A program made the position numbers and the translations under genes. A stretch of DNA of 64,000 nucleotides from Protula sp. h YS-2021 (lineage: Eukaryota > Annelida > Polychaeta > Sabellida > Serpulidae). Shown here piece by piece: positions 1 through 43,868 of this stretch. A model generated the notes under the pieces. It was not told the DNA's origin, ran no database searches, and saw only the letters and a list, made by a program, of their open reading frames with translations. Numbering within the stretch: position 1 is the first letter of the stretch; every line of letters starts with the position of its first letter. Where the stretch lies: the NCBI GenBank assembly GCA_949752745.1, contig OX457027.1:62974329-63038328 (forward strand), read 5' to 3'.

Positions 1-3000
1 ACATACATAGCGGGCTGCGGCAGACAAAGGCAACAAAACATTCAATAACACAATAAACAACTTAGCAACCTAATCTGTCAGTGTCAAAAGAAGATTTCAC
101 GTAAACTATACTCTCAACTTTTTTCGGCAATCTGAATTCTGTTTTGATGGATTTACGATACCCATAGATTCGACTGGCGCCATATTAATCACCGATATGT
201 CACTCTTCTTTGCGTGCCAGTGACTACCCGATGCGGTCTCAACGACAACAAAATTGCCTCGGAAATCGTCTCAACTTGACGAAATGAACCAGTTTTTTTC
301 CTAATAATTCACAGAACGTATTTGATTTAATTTATTTGCAGCAAGTGGTTTCATATAATACAGAATACATGGACAAACAGAATGCACGTTCTTCAGCTAC
401 TTCTTTAGTGATGGCTTGATTGTAACACGAGTAGAAGAACACACAGCCTTTCTAAACTATATTCTAAATATGTTTTCTCCTTCATGCACACCATAAAAAT
501 TTCAGGTACAGATACAGATGGGATCTTCATTTCGAATAGCATCGCTTCCAAAATAGACCTTCGATTTGTTTATATTTAGTAGTAAAATTACATGGGAGTG
601 CAAATCACTGGTTCCATTTATAGTTTCTACCAGTCCGACTTTCTGACAGACACAGAGGTCATACGACGACACGCAACTTGATACTGAGAAGAACTGAATA
701 TTTCGTCAGTTCTTTCATCGGAATAGATTGATAGACAATTCATGAGGCAGCTCTGTCCGGAAAATGACCCGAGAGGAAATTTATATGGAACATATCAACG
801 ACATATTGACTATTTAAGGCTCGATTTCGGCTCATTACAAAAGAAAATAGAGAAAGAAGAAGAAGTATTCGGTTGCATTCCCATCAAAATAAACATTTGT
901 CTTAGTCCGATGTGCCAATTTCGCCGCTAATGTCAAGCTTTTTTTCTGAAGATGCTCAATATAACTATTTAGCTTCTGATCAATTTTGAATAAATACAAA
1001 CAGATTGGTGTAATCTGAGCATTGAAGCGTGCCAATCCCGTGATTTACCGCATATCAGCATCGGTTATTGAAGGTGGGCGGCGGAAAGCGGGGGGGAGGG
1101 GGGGGGGGGGGCGGAAGGGGTGTGAGATGGTACGAGAAAAGGTGAACTACACTATTTTTCTCTATTTCAACCGTCGCATGGAAGATAAGACTGTCCGAGA
1201 GTTTGAACTAATGAACTCATGATCATCAGTCTAACACCGTACCGCTTGCGCCAAAAGCTGGGGAACATTCGTCTGTGAAAGCGAGGAAGAACGAGGCAGA
1301 AGGGGGAAAAATGAAGGGGGAACACTGTTTTGTAGCTAATATTTCTAGTTCTGCCTCCGACAGAAGCAGTGGTTTGGGTTGTCGCATGCGAAGCAAGAGG
1401 ATGTGAGTTCCAGCCCCCGTCAGGAATCACATTATTTATGCGCCAACGACATCGAGACACGGGTTCAGGCGACTGGTGAAGCCACATTAAGAAGGAGCAC
1501 CGTGGGATTTTTTTTTTCAATTTTACCGTTTTGGGCCAATTTTTTGGGGTAATTTGGTCAAATGGGCAAACAAAATAAAACCCTAAATCAGGAGCCTGAT
1601 AAATAAAAATTGTCAAATTTTAACGCAAACAGGCCAAATCTGGCAAATATTTTGGCCAATTATGGCTAAACCGCCAAAAAAAAAAAAAAACCTGCATGGA
1701 TGATCACCCAGGGAATATTCCATGTAGGGAGGATAGCACTTAGAAAAGTGTTTACACACGCCTAACGGATAACCAATTCCCCAAAAGTGATGAGTCTAGT
1801 CCAGCGACAATAGTCGGCAGTGCTAAAAAGTCAACGTCGAAATTCAAAGCTCTGTGTAAACAAATAATGGGTAGGCGTGACCAGCTCGTAAGTCTCCCTA
1901 CTCAAAAACTCATCAAAAATCACACTTTCGCTGGATGTAAATGACACTGCCCTAAATACACACAGCACCGACGAACAACAGACGCAGAATAGCGGCACTA
2001 ATACACTTCAGAGCAATGCGCTAAAACATGTGAACCAAAAAAAAACATAAAAAAATAAGATAAAATAAAAAAACAAAACAAAAAAAAAAAAAACAAAAAA
2101 AAAAAACAAAAAAACAAAAACGGATGAGTAAACTGATAGATTACGTGTATTAATTACTCGAGTCTGAGGATGGATGGGGCCTCTATGGCAAATATATCAC
2201 TGAAATAGCCCCATCAATCTTATGATGTATGTGACAGCCAGCCATCCATCAGGGCAATCTGAGTGATGTATGCCGTCATTAAGAAGCAATATGGCCTGGG
2301 AGAGGACATCAATAGCTACACTGGTTGTCATGGAAACCAGGCATGCGTCACGTTCCTTTTATCTTGGGCATGCGCGGCAATTCCAGCTATTTACCATTTC
2401 GCAAGAAATACAGCCATAAATACGCATTCGTTTCCTGACTAAATCTTTCAGATGATGAAACTTCCGGCTCATTACTTGGCTGACTGATGCCAGACCAGTG
2501 CAAATCTCGTTCGCCCGTCTCATTCTACACATTAAAACGATTCTCCTGTGACATTAAATATTTAAACTCGTGAAAAAGTCGCAACCGGCGAATGTTTCCC
2601 TGTGAAAATTTTCCCATCCAATCAAATATTCATCAACATCCAGAAAACATTATTTTCCTATCGGCATTTAGGACTGCATATTTTCTAACACCATCACATC
2701 AAAGCATGCTTCATGAATTCTGCAACTCTAGCCAAATCTGACATTCTTGAGGGATCGCGATTGTGATTTAAGTCCTAACGTAGCGACGATTCTACTGCGA
2801 CGCACAACGTTATTACCTTACAGTAGAATTTTTTGTTAAAACTTTAGCGCTGGATTCCAATCCTATAATCAAGTTACCTTGTCCACAAAGGTCGTTCACA
2901 AAAAGTGTCCACAAAAATCCCATCAAAACGGATTGGACAACTTGGGACACTACCATACCCTGCCCTTTCGCCCAAGGGGTAAAAATACAAGCCTTTCGTC

Positions 3001-4581
3001 GCATGTTTCTGGTGTTAGATAACGCACATTTCATCTCTTACAGTATATATGACCCCTCCTACATAGATTCTGTGTAGGAGATAAATGAAATATAACTGTG
3101 CAATCACGCTAACATTGAGCTGTTGCCCAAAACAAGACTAGCTCACTTCTCCATGCTCGTTACACATAAGAAGCACGGCAGCTAACACTGGCAACACAAG
3201 ACAAATATACGTTATTAATGAGGATATTCAGGTGTAATTGACAGAGATAAACAGGTCCGATCAACATGATGGAGAAGCTCTGGGGGGAAAACTCGGGGTA
3301 GAGTAATATTACAGCGATATCTGAGCCTCTGTGTGGCTCACACCAACGTGATAAATAGTGCTATTGACACAGCCAGCAAACTGAGTGAAAGTCATTCCAT
3401 CAAAGCCTGAGACGGAATTGGTAAAATCAATTCAACTCGGGCCTGCTGCCGTGGCATTTAGGTCTTGTTTAAAGTGTCTAAGGCGCCTGAACAGGGAGCA
3501 TGATATCGCAATAAACTGATGAAGTTGAAATTTTAATAGGTTAATGTAAAATGAATTTATTATAATAGTACAGTATAATATTTCCACGCCATTTTTTCAC
3601 GCTGATATGAAAGTATCGGAACATGCTAGTTCTCTTCAGTGCTCTGTTCTCATTATTGAATTGTTAGCTGTTTTTTTTTTTACGTCATAAAAAAACATAC
3701 TGTACTGGGAGAACCAGTCGTATCAAACAGTACTTGAAACTCGGGGAATTTCATATAACCGGTGATTTGATGAAAAAAATCTGTTTTGAGATAATTCACC
3801 AATGAAGGTTTCATAACGAGAATCTTACAGTTGAAAATGTCGGCTATCAAAAACAATCATACAAATCGGTAACCATGTGAACAACTTGCTTCTCATATTT
3901 TTATTACACACATACGAAGTGACTCAACTTTTGCGCCATAAATGATAAATAACGTAATTAATATGGCACTGCCATTTACTCATTTTAGAGTACCTTCGAA
4001 TAAAAAAAGATAAGTTCCGTCTCCAGACGGATCAGAGACTTGACAGACAGGAAATCTTCTATCTGGGTGTTTTTCCGCTACAACCCCCAATTACACAGCT
4101 TAATTCAAGGGCATGCGCACATACAAATCGCTCAGTGCTCAAATATGCCCTTATAGTCGAATCTAAACTATGCACTTTTATTTTCTGCAATTTCGGCCAT
4201 AAAAAAATGATGAACCAGCAGTAATAACATCCAGCGGTCAGCTATAGGAGACTTTTTATAACGGTTCCTGTATCGTAATGTTTCTGTCACACTGCTTCTC
4301 TTGTATAGCTATTTACTACTGAAGGCAGAAATAAGAAATTCATTTTTTGAAGACCTCAGTTATTTTCGAAAAATATCCCCCTTGAATAACTTGTTCTATC
4401 AAGTAGTAAAAAGTTATCCTTTCAACAAATATTTCACAGCTCCTGATTTATAACCGATCATTACTAAATTCAACTCGGTCTCCGAACATTACCGAGACAC
4501 TTTCTCACAAGGCGGAAATTCTTAAACAAGATGTAGCCCCCCCCCCCCTCCCACAATCCCACTCTCCAGCCCCGCCCTTAC
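1..4581. other. Intron downstream of exon 35 (incomplete)
   Basis: No finger or other recognisable coding exon on either strand. Contains a G-run (about 1,089-1,120), A-rich low-complexity DNA (2,035-2,122), a small hairpin near 3,055-3,081 with arms CTCCTACA/TGTAGGAG, a possible SINE near 1,355-1,430, and a C-run at 4,535-4,550 beside the exon 35 donor. Confidence 0.6.
1352..1440 (+). repeat. Possible tRNA-derived SINE head
   Basis: AGCAGTGGTTTGGGTTG resembles a pol III A box and, about 35 bases on, GAGTTCCAGCCCC resembles a B box. Downstream sequence is AT-rich without a clear tail. Box matches are imperfect. Confidence 0.3.
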
Positions 4582-36066
<31,485 letters not shown>

Positions 36067-38591
36067 TTGTAAATTGTGAATTATTTCGGATGGGAAACAA
36101 AATGGCGGTGAATCGTTCGTTGCTAAACAAGACCCGGATGTAAATAAACAGTACTTGCTTTCCACGTGTATCCGATTTTCCGGGCTTTTTTCGTTGTTAT
36201 AAAACAGCTGACCTCTGAGGGGATCTATTTGTTAGATATCACCAATAACAGTTGAACATTTCAACAGTAGTTCCTCTCTTTCATGATTACTATTTTCACA
36301 AAATCTCCGGTAGGTCTGTGCAATAAAAAGATGTTATACACAACTGACCGAACCGCCGTGGAAGAATGCTTTTAATATCTACGATGTTCGGTCCTTTTTC
36401 CGACAGGTCAACAAACCTGCGTATTTTTCCAACGATATATGAGAGAAAAAGTCGTGGCAAAAATGCTTGACGTTGTACCTCGCTTCCCACCAGCATCACG
36501 AACTTTACTTAAACAGTTTCTAGATATGATTTTTTCAAGGTGTGGTGGATTGACGTTGTTAAAAAATAGCTGACTTCCCAGGAGCCACACAGAGTGGATG
36601 GATATTTTAATAAGTAGTACCGCTCCTTTATAAGTGCTACTTTTGCGGAATCCGAATCGGGTCTGCGGAGTAAAAAAGTGTTATACACAGCAGACCGAGC
36701 TGCCGTAGAGGTTGGTGTGTGGACAACAGCGGTGGAGGGGGTCGAGACTTAGAGACGATATTCAGTGGTGTATCTACCAGTCAGTAGTAGGAGCTGGAGG
36801 ATATGCAGTCATGCAGCCCTTCAAAAACATTCCGAGAAAGTGTTTGACGCCCAGAAAAACATTTTGAGTCATCCACTCCCCATCCCACCAAGAAAAATCC
36901 TGGATCCACGCCCGATCCCCTTCCTCCTGAGTACAGCGCCAAATCATTATGCAAAGTCTTTCAGGACTTTTTTTAATAACTGCATTGCGTTGGCCCTCTG
37001 ATTATGATGATTTTCGACACTTCACAGGTCCAAAGACCTACAGTGGTTAAGCAGAGCCAGATATGACTGAGCTTACTTGCAGTGGATTTAGTTTGTTGAT
37101 AGAACGACTTTACCAGAGTACTTTCAGTCCATATCAATAAAATTTATAACTATATATTTATTTCAGCTAAATCTGACTTTATCTATTTCATACAGGAGAT
37201 TTAAAAGTTTACATGAACTAAATCTGCTGAAGCCGCTCTATGAAAACAGTATATGACAAATGCTCTATCTGTTTTGTGTACAGTATTTTAATATGAGAGA
37301 AAATTACTTTCTTGCATGGTTAAAAACGAATGTCCTGGTCAGCTTCAATTAAAAACAACATCAGATAGCTGTTGTTTTATTTAAATGCTCTCTTCGATGC
37401 CCATTATACTTCCTACTAAGGTGAACTTAGTTCAGTTAGAAATGCCGTCTTTTTTTACCGGAGTTCTTTTCTTTTCATATTTATTCATCAACAGATTTCT
37501 TGGAGAAAGTCGTCGTGGTGTTCCCTGTTTATGTTTTAATGCTGTGCAATCGAAGCCGGATTTATGTCATCTGCAAATTGTTTAGCAAAAACACATGCTC
37601 GATCTTGAAGATTTTGGTAAATGAGATCAAGTAGATCTTGCTACTATTAACCAGACTAAATTCGTAAGCTTCTTTTTCTTGCAAATCTTCCTTTCACACA
37701 TATTCCGTTAAGTATGTGATTGAAAACAAACCACCTTGTCCATCGCTGTAGGGTGAATCATTTATACTTTTTATAAGTCCGTCTAGTTTATTCCTATGAA
37801 AATTGCAATTGAACATTGTCTTGTAGCTCACATACAACGTGACAGGCAGGAGTAGATATAGCACATGAAGAACCAAGAAGGGAGATGAAGACACAAAAAG
37901 TAAAGAAGGCTTATTAGGCCAAAATCTGCTTTGGCCGGATGCCTGGCTAATTCATGTCTCCAAATGTTTTACAGCATTATGTTGAATCTACCTAAAACTA
38001 GATTTTCATTTTTTATTTAAACTGTTTTTTTTTTTTTTTTGTAATTCTTCCAGCGTTTAAAAGGCAGAGTTGAGTAAAATTTCTAAATCGCGTCTCCTGT
38101 AAGCTTCACGTAATTAAAATTGGGATACAGACCAAAACGCGTTTTCAACACTGCTCGTCTCACCAGTTATGCAGATGATTTTTGTTATATAGATTTTCCA
38201 AATCCGTCAAAATTTCTTATTTATGATAGTAAAGAGTTTCCTCATATTTAGTATAAAAATGTGCAGTTCATGCTGTATGATGTAATGGACTCTAAGAAGA
38301 AAAGGAGTTTTGAACATTTTTCTCAATCGCAATACGAAGTGACCGCGGATAGTCTTTGGAATTTCTCTCACGACTCCTGTGACCCAATCAAAACTATCGT
38401 TGCAAGTAAGAATATCATTGGCCTATTTGCAGGCGGACATTTCAAAGGAAAAATAAGTTGAGAAAGCCTTTTCAAATGGCTCTTTAGTGTAAAATTTCTG
38501 TTGGTTTTCTTTGAAAGGGTATTTATACATATGAAGAAATATTCAGTGCTTGAAAATAAGGTTCAGGTCAAAGAAAACTACACAGGAAGAC
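36067..38591. other. Intergenic region between divergent genes
   Basis: About 2.5 kb. Holds the promoter-like cluster near 36,100-36,170 and a diverged direct duplication (36,190-36,350 and 36,553-36,715, sharing TTATACACA, GACCGA and GCCGT). Otherwise AT-rich sequence with T tracts near 38,025-38,040. ORFs of 60-80 codons here show no recognisable domain or exon structure. Confidence 0.5.
36085..36175. promoter_or_regulatory. Probable promoter region of the zinc-finger gene
   Basis: Just upstream of the start exon on the minus strand. Contains a YY1-like CAAAATGGCGG (36,099-36,107 region), an ETS-like ACCCGGATGT (about 36,132-36,141) and an E-box CACGTG (36,163-36,168) within 75 bp. YY1 and ETS sites close to the start are typical of TATA-less promoters. 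No TATA box seen. The site matches are seen in the sequence; promoter function is inference. Confidence 0.4.
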
Positions 38592-38676
38592 ATGAATCTA
38601 GATAATTTGGATGCTCCACAGTTTGTTGATTTTACTCAGCTGGGAGACGACTTGAACGAAGAAGACAGTTATTTTG
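38592..38676 (+). CDS. TPX2: TPX2-like exon 1
   Basis: 28 codons plus one base. The start context GACATGA has a purine (G) at -3. Donor TTTTG|GTATTT. The phase-1 end joins exon 2 to read DSYFASEF. Confidence 0.55.
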
Positions 38677-41600
38677 GTATTTCCATCACTTTTACGTTAA
38701 AACTTTTTACTGGATTAAATGTTTAAGATTTAAATAGTGTTGAAGATTTGAACGTTTTTTTTTTTATCTACCACTAAGCAGATTCGTACTGGTAGCCTTA
38801 TGCCGAAAAATTTTGGCGTTTCTACCGAATAAGTATTCGGTTGGGATAAATGTATAGAGAAAGTTTGAATGTTGGTATTTTGCCTATCATTTCTTCATAG
38901 TTTAACAAAAATGAATGAAGTAGAAACGGCACACGAATAAGTCAAGTCACACTTTGGGTGTTTCGAATAAAATGCGCAAGAAGGGAACCGGGTAAAAAAT
39001 GAAAGAAATGATAGAACAATATAGACGAAATATGGCGAAAAACAACTTATACTTGGAACATAAAAGAAATTGAAACTATTTGTTAAAACCTTTAATACAT
39101 TTTTAAAATAGCATACGGGTTGTTAAAAACTCGACTGATCTCTGGTGCAAGAGAAATTTGACATTTAGGCGAAATCTCTGTATCATTTCTTTAATTTTTT
39201 ACCCGGTTCTTTCTATTCGAAACTCAGAATTTTTGCGCAATTTTATTGGGAACGCTCAAAGTGTGATTTGGCTTATTGGAAACATCTCATAAACCAGGGT
39301 TGGCGAGTTTTGGACATTGTGGTTTAAACCATGGTTCTATACCGGTTCTTAACTGTCAGTCCAAAATAGGTTTTGGACAGTTTAAGACAGGTTTTGGACA
39401 TCCAGTAAAGCCCATTTCTGTTTTGTCCCCCAATACTCGAGACGTCTGTGTTTGACGAAGTAATGAAGAGGCAATCCTTGTCTTCACCAATGTAAACAAT
39501 GAGCAAGTGTCACTATACAAACAAATGTTTGGTCGAGGGTGGTTCTGTGTACAAAACTGGATTATTGAGATTATTCACAAAAAATGTCGACGTGTTTTAC
39601 AGACTTTTATTTTAAATGTGACACTTTTAATAGCGTGTTGAATTGCAGAGATAACTTAAAAACGTTCATTATATTCGTGTTCAATGTACTCGGTTTTGAT
39701 CTACAGAAAAATAAATGCAATGATAAGCTTATTAGATGTATTATGGCTTTGGACGTTTTGGACAGTTCTAGACGGTTATGGACCACTTTTTTCGACCCTG
39801 TTCCCATGTATGGTAAAATTTACCGGCTTTTTTTTCGAACCCGTTCCCATGTATGCAGACGTTCACTAAAGGGGTGGAAAAACTGGTGTAATGGAGGGTG
39901 TTAGCTAGCTGTTGTTTAAACACTGTGCACCGTAAAGGGAGTATCGACTCCAGTTTAAACGCAGATGGAGCATGATTTCACACAGGTAAGTATACAACTT
40001 AGACAAAGTTCAGCTCAACAGGTCTATTAGTAGGGATCATTATTACTGTGGTCAGATGGAAGCATAAAAAAACTAACCGACAACATTCGCGGCTTCTGCC
40101 ATATAAGGCCGCGTTGCAAAACACACGTGCTGACATTTAAATTACACAAAGTATTGTTTATTCAATTCATATTAAAACTTTCGATGACTTAAGATACACA
40201 AAATAGGCTCAATGTTTCTTCCAGTTTTGTCCACATTTTTACTGGAGGAAAGTATTTCTTCCGGGCAGTTTCCTTTTATATGTAATCTGAATAACTATGT
40301 ACGATGCACTGTTTATTTTATCCACCGGCAAAGCTGATTTACCCGTTTGTATCATTAAGGTGTTTTCTTCTGACGTTTTAATGACCATCCGTAAATGCGG
40401 TACGCGCGGAGCGGGGGACTTATAAAACGCTCGTTGTTCGTCTGTCTGTCCGTCGGTCCACCATGAGTGCCCCCACTTTTGTACCCGCGATTTCTCACTT
40501 ACGTTTCACCGCAGGCTTTTGATTTTTTTGTGGGAAGTAACAACATATGTTGTAGTTGTACGACCTGGAGTTATTTTTGAATTTGACCAAATATTGACGA
40601 AACTGAAACTTCAGACCTGACCATTTTTTTTTGTTTATGGGGAGGGGGGTACTGTGGTGGCACTTTTGTACGCGCAATTTCTCAGTTATGCTGGGCGGAA
40701 GCCTTTTGAGTTTTTATGGAGCGAAGGAATATATATTGCGATTGTGCGACGTGGGATCGTTTTTAGATTTTACCAAAAAATTGACGAAACTATGAAACTT
40801 CCAACATGACCAAAATTTTTGTATGTTGAGGCACGATGCTTCCATTTTTGTTCTCTGACCAAAATTCCGTCCACCACCCTCCTGCTTTTTTACGTGTGAT
40901 TTTTCAGTTAGCTTTTGACCGAGGGAGTTGACGTTCAGATATCTTTCGGCGGGAGACTGATCAGTTTCACTGATATACTTGTTGGGTTTAAAATAACCGA
41001 AAGAACTAATATGTCGGTTTAGAGGAAAGGTAGTTTCAGTCAGTGGCCGTTTTTCAGACCACGATTGTAAACCTTAAATTTATTGTAAATTAATAATTCA
41101 CAATGAATTGGGTAACGAATTAATGATTCCCTTCAGCATCCGAGTTTGCCAGTGCAGCTCTATGTCTTGCAGATTTTGATCATGAGGCTGAGGGGAGTGC
41201 CTTGGTAAGCGCGGAAGTGTTTGATGAAGCAAATGACAGTCGCTACAGTGATGCCAAAGAAAACCAAGCCGAGGACACACTTCCCGAACAGAATAAGTTG
41301 AAGGGTTTGATATATTTCTTGTTCCTTCCGATACACTTCCAGGTTATTTCTTCACAGGAATGACCGTTAAATATATTACCGAGTGCTGAATATTGTTGGG
41401 TGAAGAACAAAATTATTTCTTACTGGTCAACTGAATATATAAAAGCTAGAGTTTCAAAGAGCCCCAAACATATGATATTGTCGACCATATGACATGTTGC
41501 ATGATGTTTATTGGTTTTCCGTTGTTTCGACTTTTCGTAATGTACAGGGACATTTTATTTAATTTTTCTGGCAGTGTGGTTGCCCGATTTAGTGTTTGAA

Positions 41601-42413
41601 TGCAGAGTATTTTGTCGTAGCTGCGTAGTGTAAGCTTTAAAAAATGACAGAATAATTTTTTAAAGATTAATTTTTCCAGAAATTATGAAACGTTGCTGCG
41701 CGTCCGATAAACTTTGGTTAATTTTTGCAGAGGAAAAGCCGAAACCGAAGATACTGTCAAATATTTGTGGGAATTTAGATCAGTGGAAGAAAGGCAAATT
41801 ATTTTCTTCTAACAACAGTAAAAGCGAATCTGTTAGGTAATTTGGTTACAAATATCATCCGTAATACCGAAATCTTAAGGTTATTACTTCTGTGTAAAAA
41901 TGATATAAAAATAATACTGCCTTCGCTTTAGACATTTTTGTTATCCGCCGGGGGACGGATATAGTTTTCACTCTTGTCTGTCCGTCCGTCTGTCTGTGCA
42001 CTTTCAGTCTCACGCGTCTAGAGCATTTATTATTGGAGGGGTGGTTTCAACCCTTGTGCAGTGCAGTGACCAGGAATTTTTGAAATACGAGAGAAATTGA
42101 CAAAATGGTGAATTTTTAAACATTTGCAAAGTGTGTTTTTGGAGTTAGCGTATAGTGGAGTCAGTCTCACGCGCCTAGAGCATTTATTAGTGGATGGATT
42201 CGTTTCAAATTTGACCCAGAGGTGCTTCCAATCCTTGTGCACTGCAGTGACCAGGAATTTTGGAAGTACGACAGAAATTGACAAAATGGTAAATTGTTAA
42301 AAAAAATTACTTTAAAATTTTGACCAAACCCCGGCGGATTCATGCTTCTCGAGCGTCTAGTTTATTTAACAGTTTTTTTCATTCCAGACCTGATGACTGG
42401 CTGTTTGTTTTAA
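38592..42413 (+). CDS. TPX2: TPX2-like spindle-assembly factor, 5' exons only
   Basis: Three phase-matched exons (38,592-38,676; 41,137-41,304; 41,731-41,836) and a doubtful fourth. The N terminus reads MNLDNLDAPQFVDFTQLGDD then EEDSYF. This has the spacing of the TPX2 Aurora-A-binding segment: Asp-Ala-Pro, aromatic, Asp/Asn-Phe, Leu, acidic run, then Trp/Tyr-Phe. By family role TPX2 binds microtubules and activates Aurora A kinase at the spindle. Here Tyr replaces the usual Trp before Phe. The following exons are acidic and then Lys-rich, and do not by themselves prove identity. The rest of the gene was not found to base 64,000, so it is either further downstream or the locus is broken by repeats. 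Confidence 0.5.
38936..39277. mobile_element. MITE, AAGCCAATTC-end family, copy 2
   Basis: Left AATAAGTCAAGTCACACTTT and right AAAGTGTGATTTGGCTTATT are inverted ends related to copy 1. Lies in intron 1 of the TPX2-like gene. Confidence 0.55.
40395..40975 (-). mobile_element. Element E2: hairpin-ended element, minus orientation
   Basis: The 5' end (right side) carries palindrome ATCAGTGAAACTGAT (complement at 40,960-40,974), then CCCGCC. The 3' end (left) has a GACGGACAGACAGACG tract and AAGTCCCCCGCTCCGCGC. About three internal repeats of roughly 180 bp contain AAATTGACGAAACT. It lies in intron 1 of the TPX2-like gene and shares its 5' palindrome exactly with the element at 43,869. Confidence 0.6.
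41137..41304 (+). CDS. TPX2: TPX2-like exon 2
   Basis: Acceptor CTTCAG, phase 1 on both sides. Encodes ASEFASAALCLADFDHEAEG, then an acidic stretch (EVFDEANDSRYSDAKENQAE) ending QNKLK. The stronger-looking donor GTAAGC at 41,205 was rejected because it would put exon 3 out of frame. The donor used is AAGG|GTTTGA, which is weak. Confidence 0.5.
41731..41836 (+). CDS. TPX2: TPX2-like exon 3
   Basis: Acceptor TTTTGCAG, donor TTAG|GTAATT, phase 1 in and 2 out. Encodes EEKPKPKILSNICGNLDQWK, then a Lys/Ser/Asn-rich tail. Open in this frame and closed in the other two across its length. Confidence 0.5.
41940..42355 (-). mobile_element. Element I: hairpin-ended element, minus orientation
   Basis: The arms ATCCGCCGGGGG (41,943-41,954) and CCCCGGCGGAT (42,329-42,339) are inverted. 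A GTCTGTCCGTCCGTCTGTCTG tract lies next to the 3' end. Two internal repeats of about 158 bp share GTCTCACGCG, CTAGAGCATTTATTA and CAGTGACCAGGAATTT. Sits in the last visible intron of the TPX2-like gene. Confidence 0.55.
42388..42413 (+). CDS. Possible TPX2-like micro-exon 4
   Basis: Acceptor TTCCAG after a T tract and donor TTAA|GTAAGA bound a 26-base exon that fits phase 2 in and 1 out, reading RPDDWLFVL. Without the donor the frame runs into TGA shortly after, so this could instead be a terminal exon. Too short to support alone. Confidence 0.25.
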
Positions 42414-43630
42414 GTAAGAGAACGAAATGAATCGATTGTAACCGGCAGAGTAAAAGAGGGATAGACAGGGGTGCACAAAAGCATTTTCTTCCCTTAGCCA
42501 AGTTGACGAAGGGCGTTCAGCTCACCTTCGCCAAATCAAATTCACATTCGCCAAATTGATTCTCTTACTAAAACTGTAACTTAATTTATTTATTGCATAT
42601 ATGGTCATCTGTTATTAAGTATAAATTGACATGCGTACATCAATGGTGTGTAAAAATGGACAAGTTGAACGAGTGTCGTCACTGTTTGCGTTTGTCAATA
42701 AGACAGCTGTGCATATTTCACCTTCACCTAAATAAAAACAAAACATATATTGATTCACCTGCTCCAAATGGATTTCATCTTCGCCATGGCGATAGATAAT
42801 GAAGAGGTAATCGAATAACGACTGTCTAGTGTCGTTAATCGAACACTAGGCGTTTACATAAGAAATTTAAATTGCACGATTTTGCTTTATTTTGGGAACT
42901 GGGTTGAATCTACAACGTATTTTTGGAATCTTCGGGCTCTGGAGAACTGTGTAAATATTGTGCATAGATGCCGCGTGTTTTTCCGGTCTCTAAAATGAGA
43001 CAGAAGTGATATATTTAAAAAATTCGGCCACCAGAGAAATACCGTGAACTGAATAGTTCAATTCTGCGTTTTCACAGGCGAAGTCCAAGAGTCGGTGTTT
43101 CAAATAAAACTGAGCAGAATGTCGACTGGTAAGTTCACCTTTGAATCCAATCCATTTCAGGTCCGATTGTTTTGAAATTTGGTAGGCATGTTCCCTGGGT
43201 AATTCTCCACAAAGGATGTATTTGCTTTTCATGGATTTATTTAAAGTAAAAAAGATATCGGCCAGATTTAAGAAAACACAAAAAAATGCTCCTGTTCCCA
43301 CAAATTCCATGCGATTGCGTTGAAGTTGTACAGGGAATGCTCTCCTGAAATCCCTGCATCAGGCTTCTATTTTGTTTGGCGGTTTGGCCAAAAAAAAAAA
43401 AAAACGGTCAAATTGCAGAAAAATCAGAGTGCTCCTATTTGACACGTCTAGTCGTAACGTATGAAGACCTAATAAGTCGAATGGTTAGCGGTTAAATCTC
43501 TGAGTTAAAATAATCAATATGGCTGTGTGGGCGATTTTTATTTCTTTCAGCCTTTCTCCCAGTCTTTCCTCCAGCCTTCTTCCTCTCTCTTTTTCCCCTG
43601 ACCCCAGGTAGATCTACTGTGTAGTTGTAG
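42414..43630. other. Repeat-poor stretch after the TPX2-like exons
   Basis: AT-rich with no exon that continues the TPX2-like frame. A stretch at 43,125-43,345 (TTGAAATTTGGTAGGCATGT, TGTTCCCTGGG) resembles the internal units of the hairpin-ended elements but lacks clear ends. Confidence 0.4.
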
Positions 43631-43868
43631 TTTTTAGCCCGGCTTACGTTACACGTAAGCTTGGGTTTCCCTATCTGTTTGCGGATGGCGTCCGTTAGTT
43701 AGCTAGTTAATAATCATGCGCTCTGGTCCGAAATGCGATCGCGCATCAACGCAACCTAAAGAAACATGCGCACTGGTCCGAAATGCAAACCGCACATCGG
43801 GGCAAGTTAAATAAACATACGCAGTTGTCCGAAATGCGAACCGAATATCAACGCAAGTTAAACAAGTT

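Noticed and set aside
1167..1616. 149-codon minus-strand ORF
   Set aside because: Low-complexity composition, no recognisable domain, no splice context linking it to the zinc-finger gene, and it overlaps a SINE-like segment.
3055..3081. Hairpin with CTCCTACA/TGTAGGAG arms as a terminator or small RNA
   Set aside because: Short, isolated, no microRNA-like stem length and no transcription signals.
41205..41210. Strong GTAAGC donor inside TPX2-like exon 2
   Set aside because: Using it puts exon 3 out of frame with an early stop. The weaker downstream donor keeps phase. It could still be an alternative donor.
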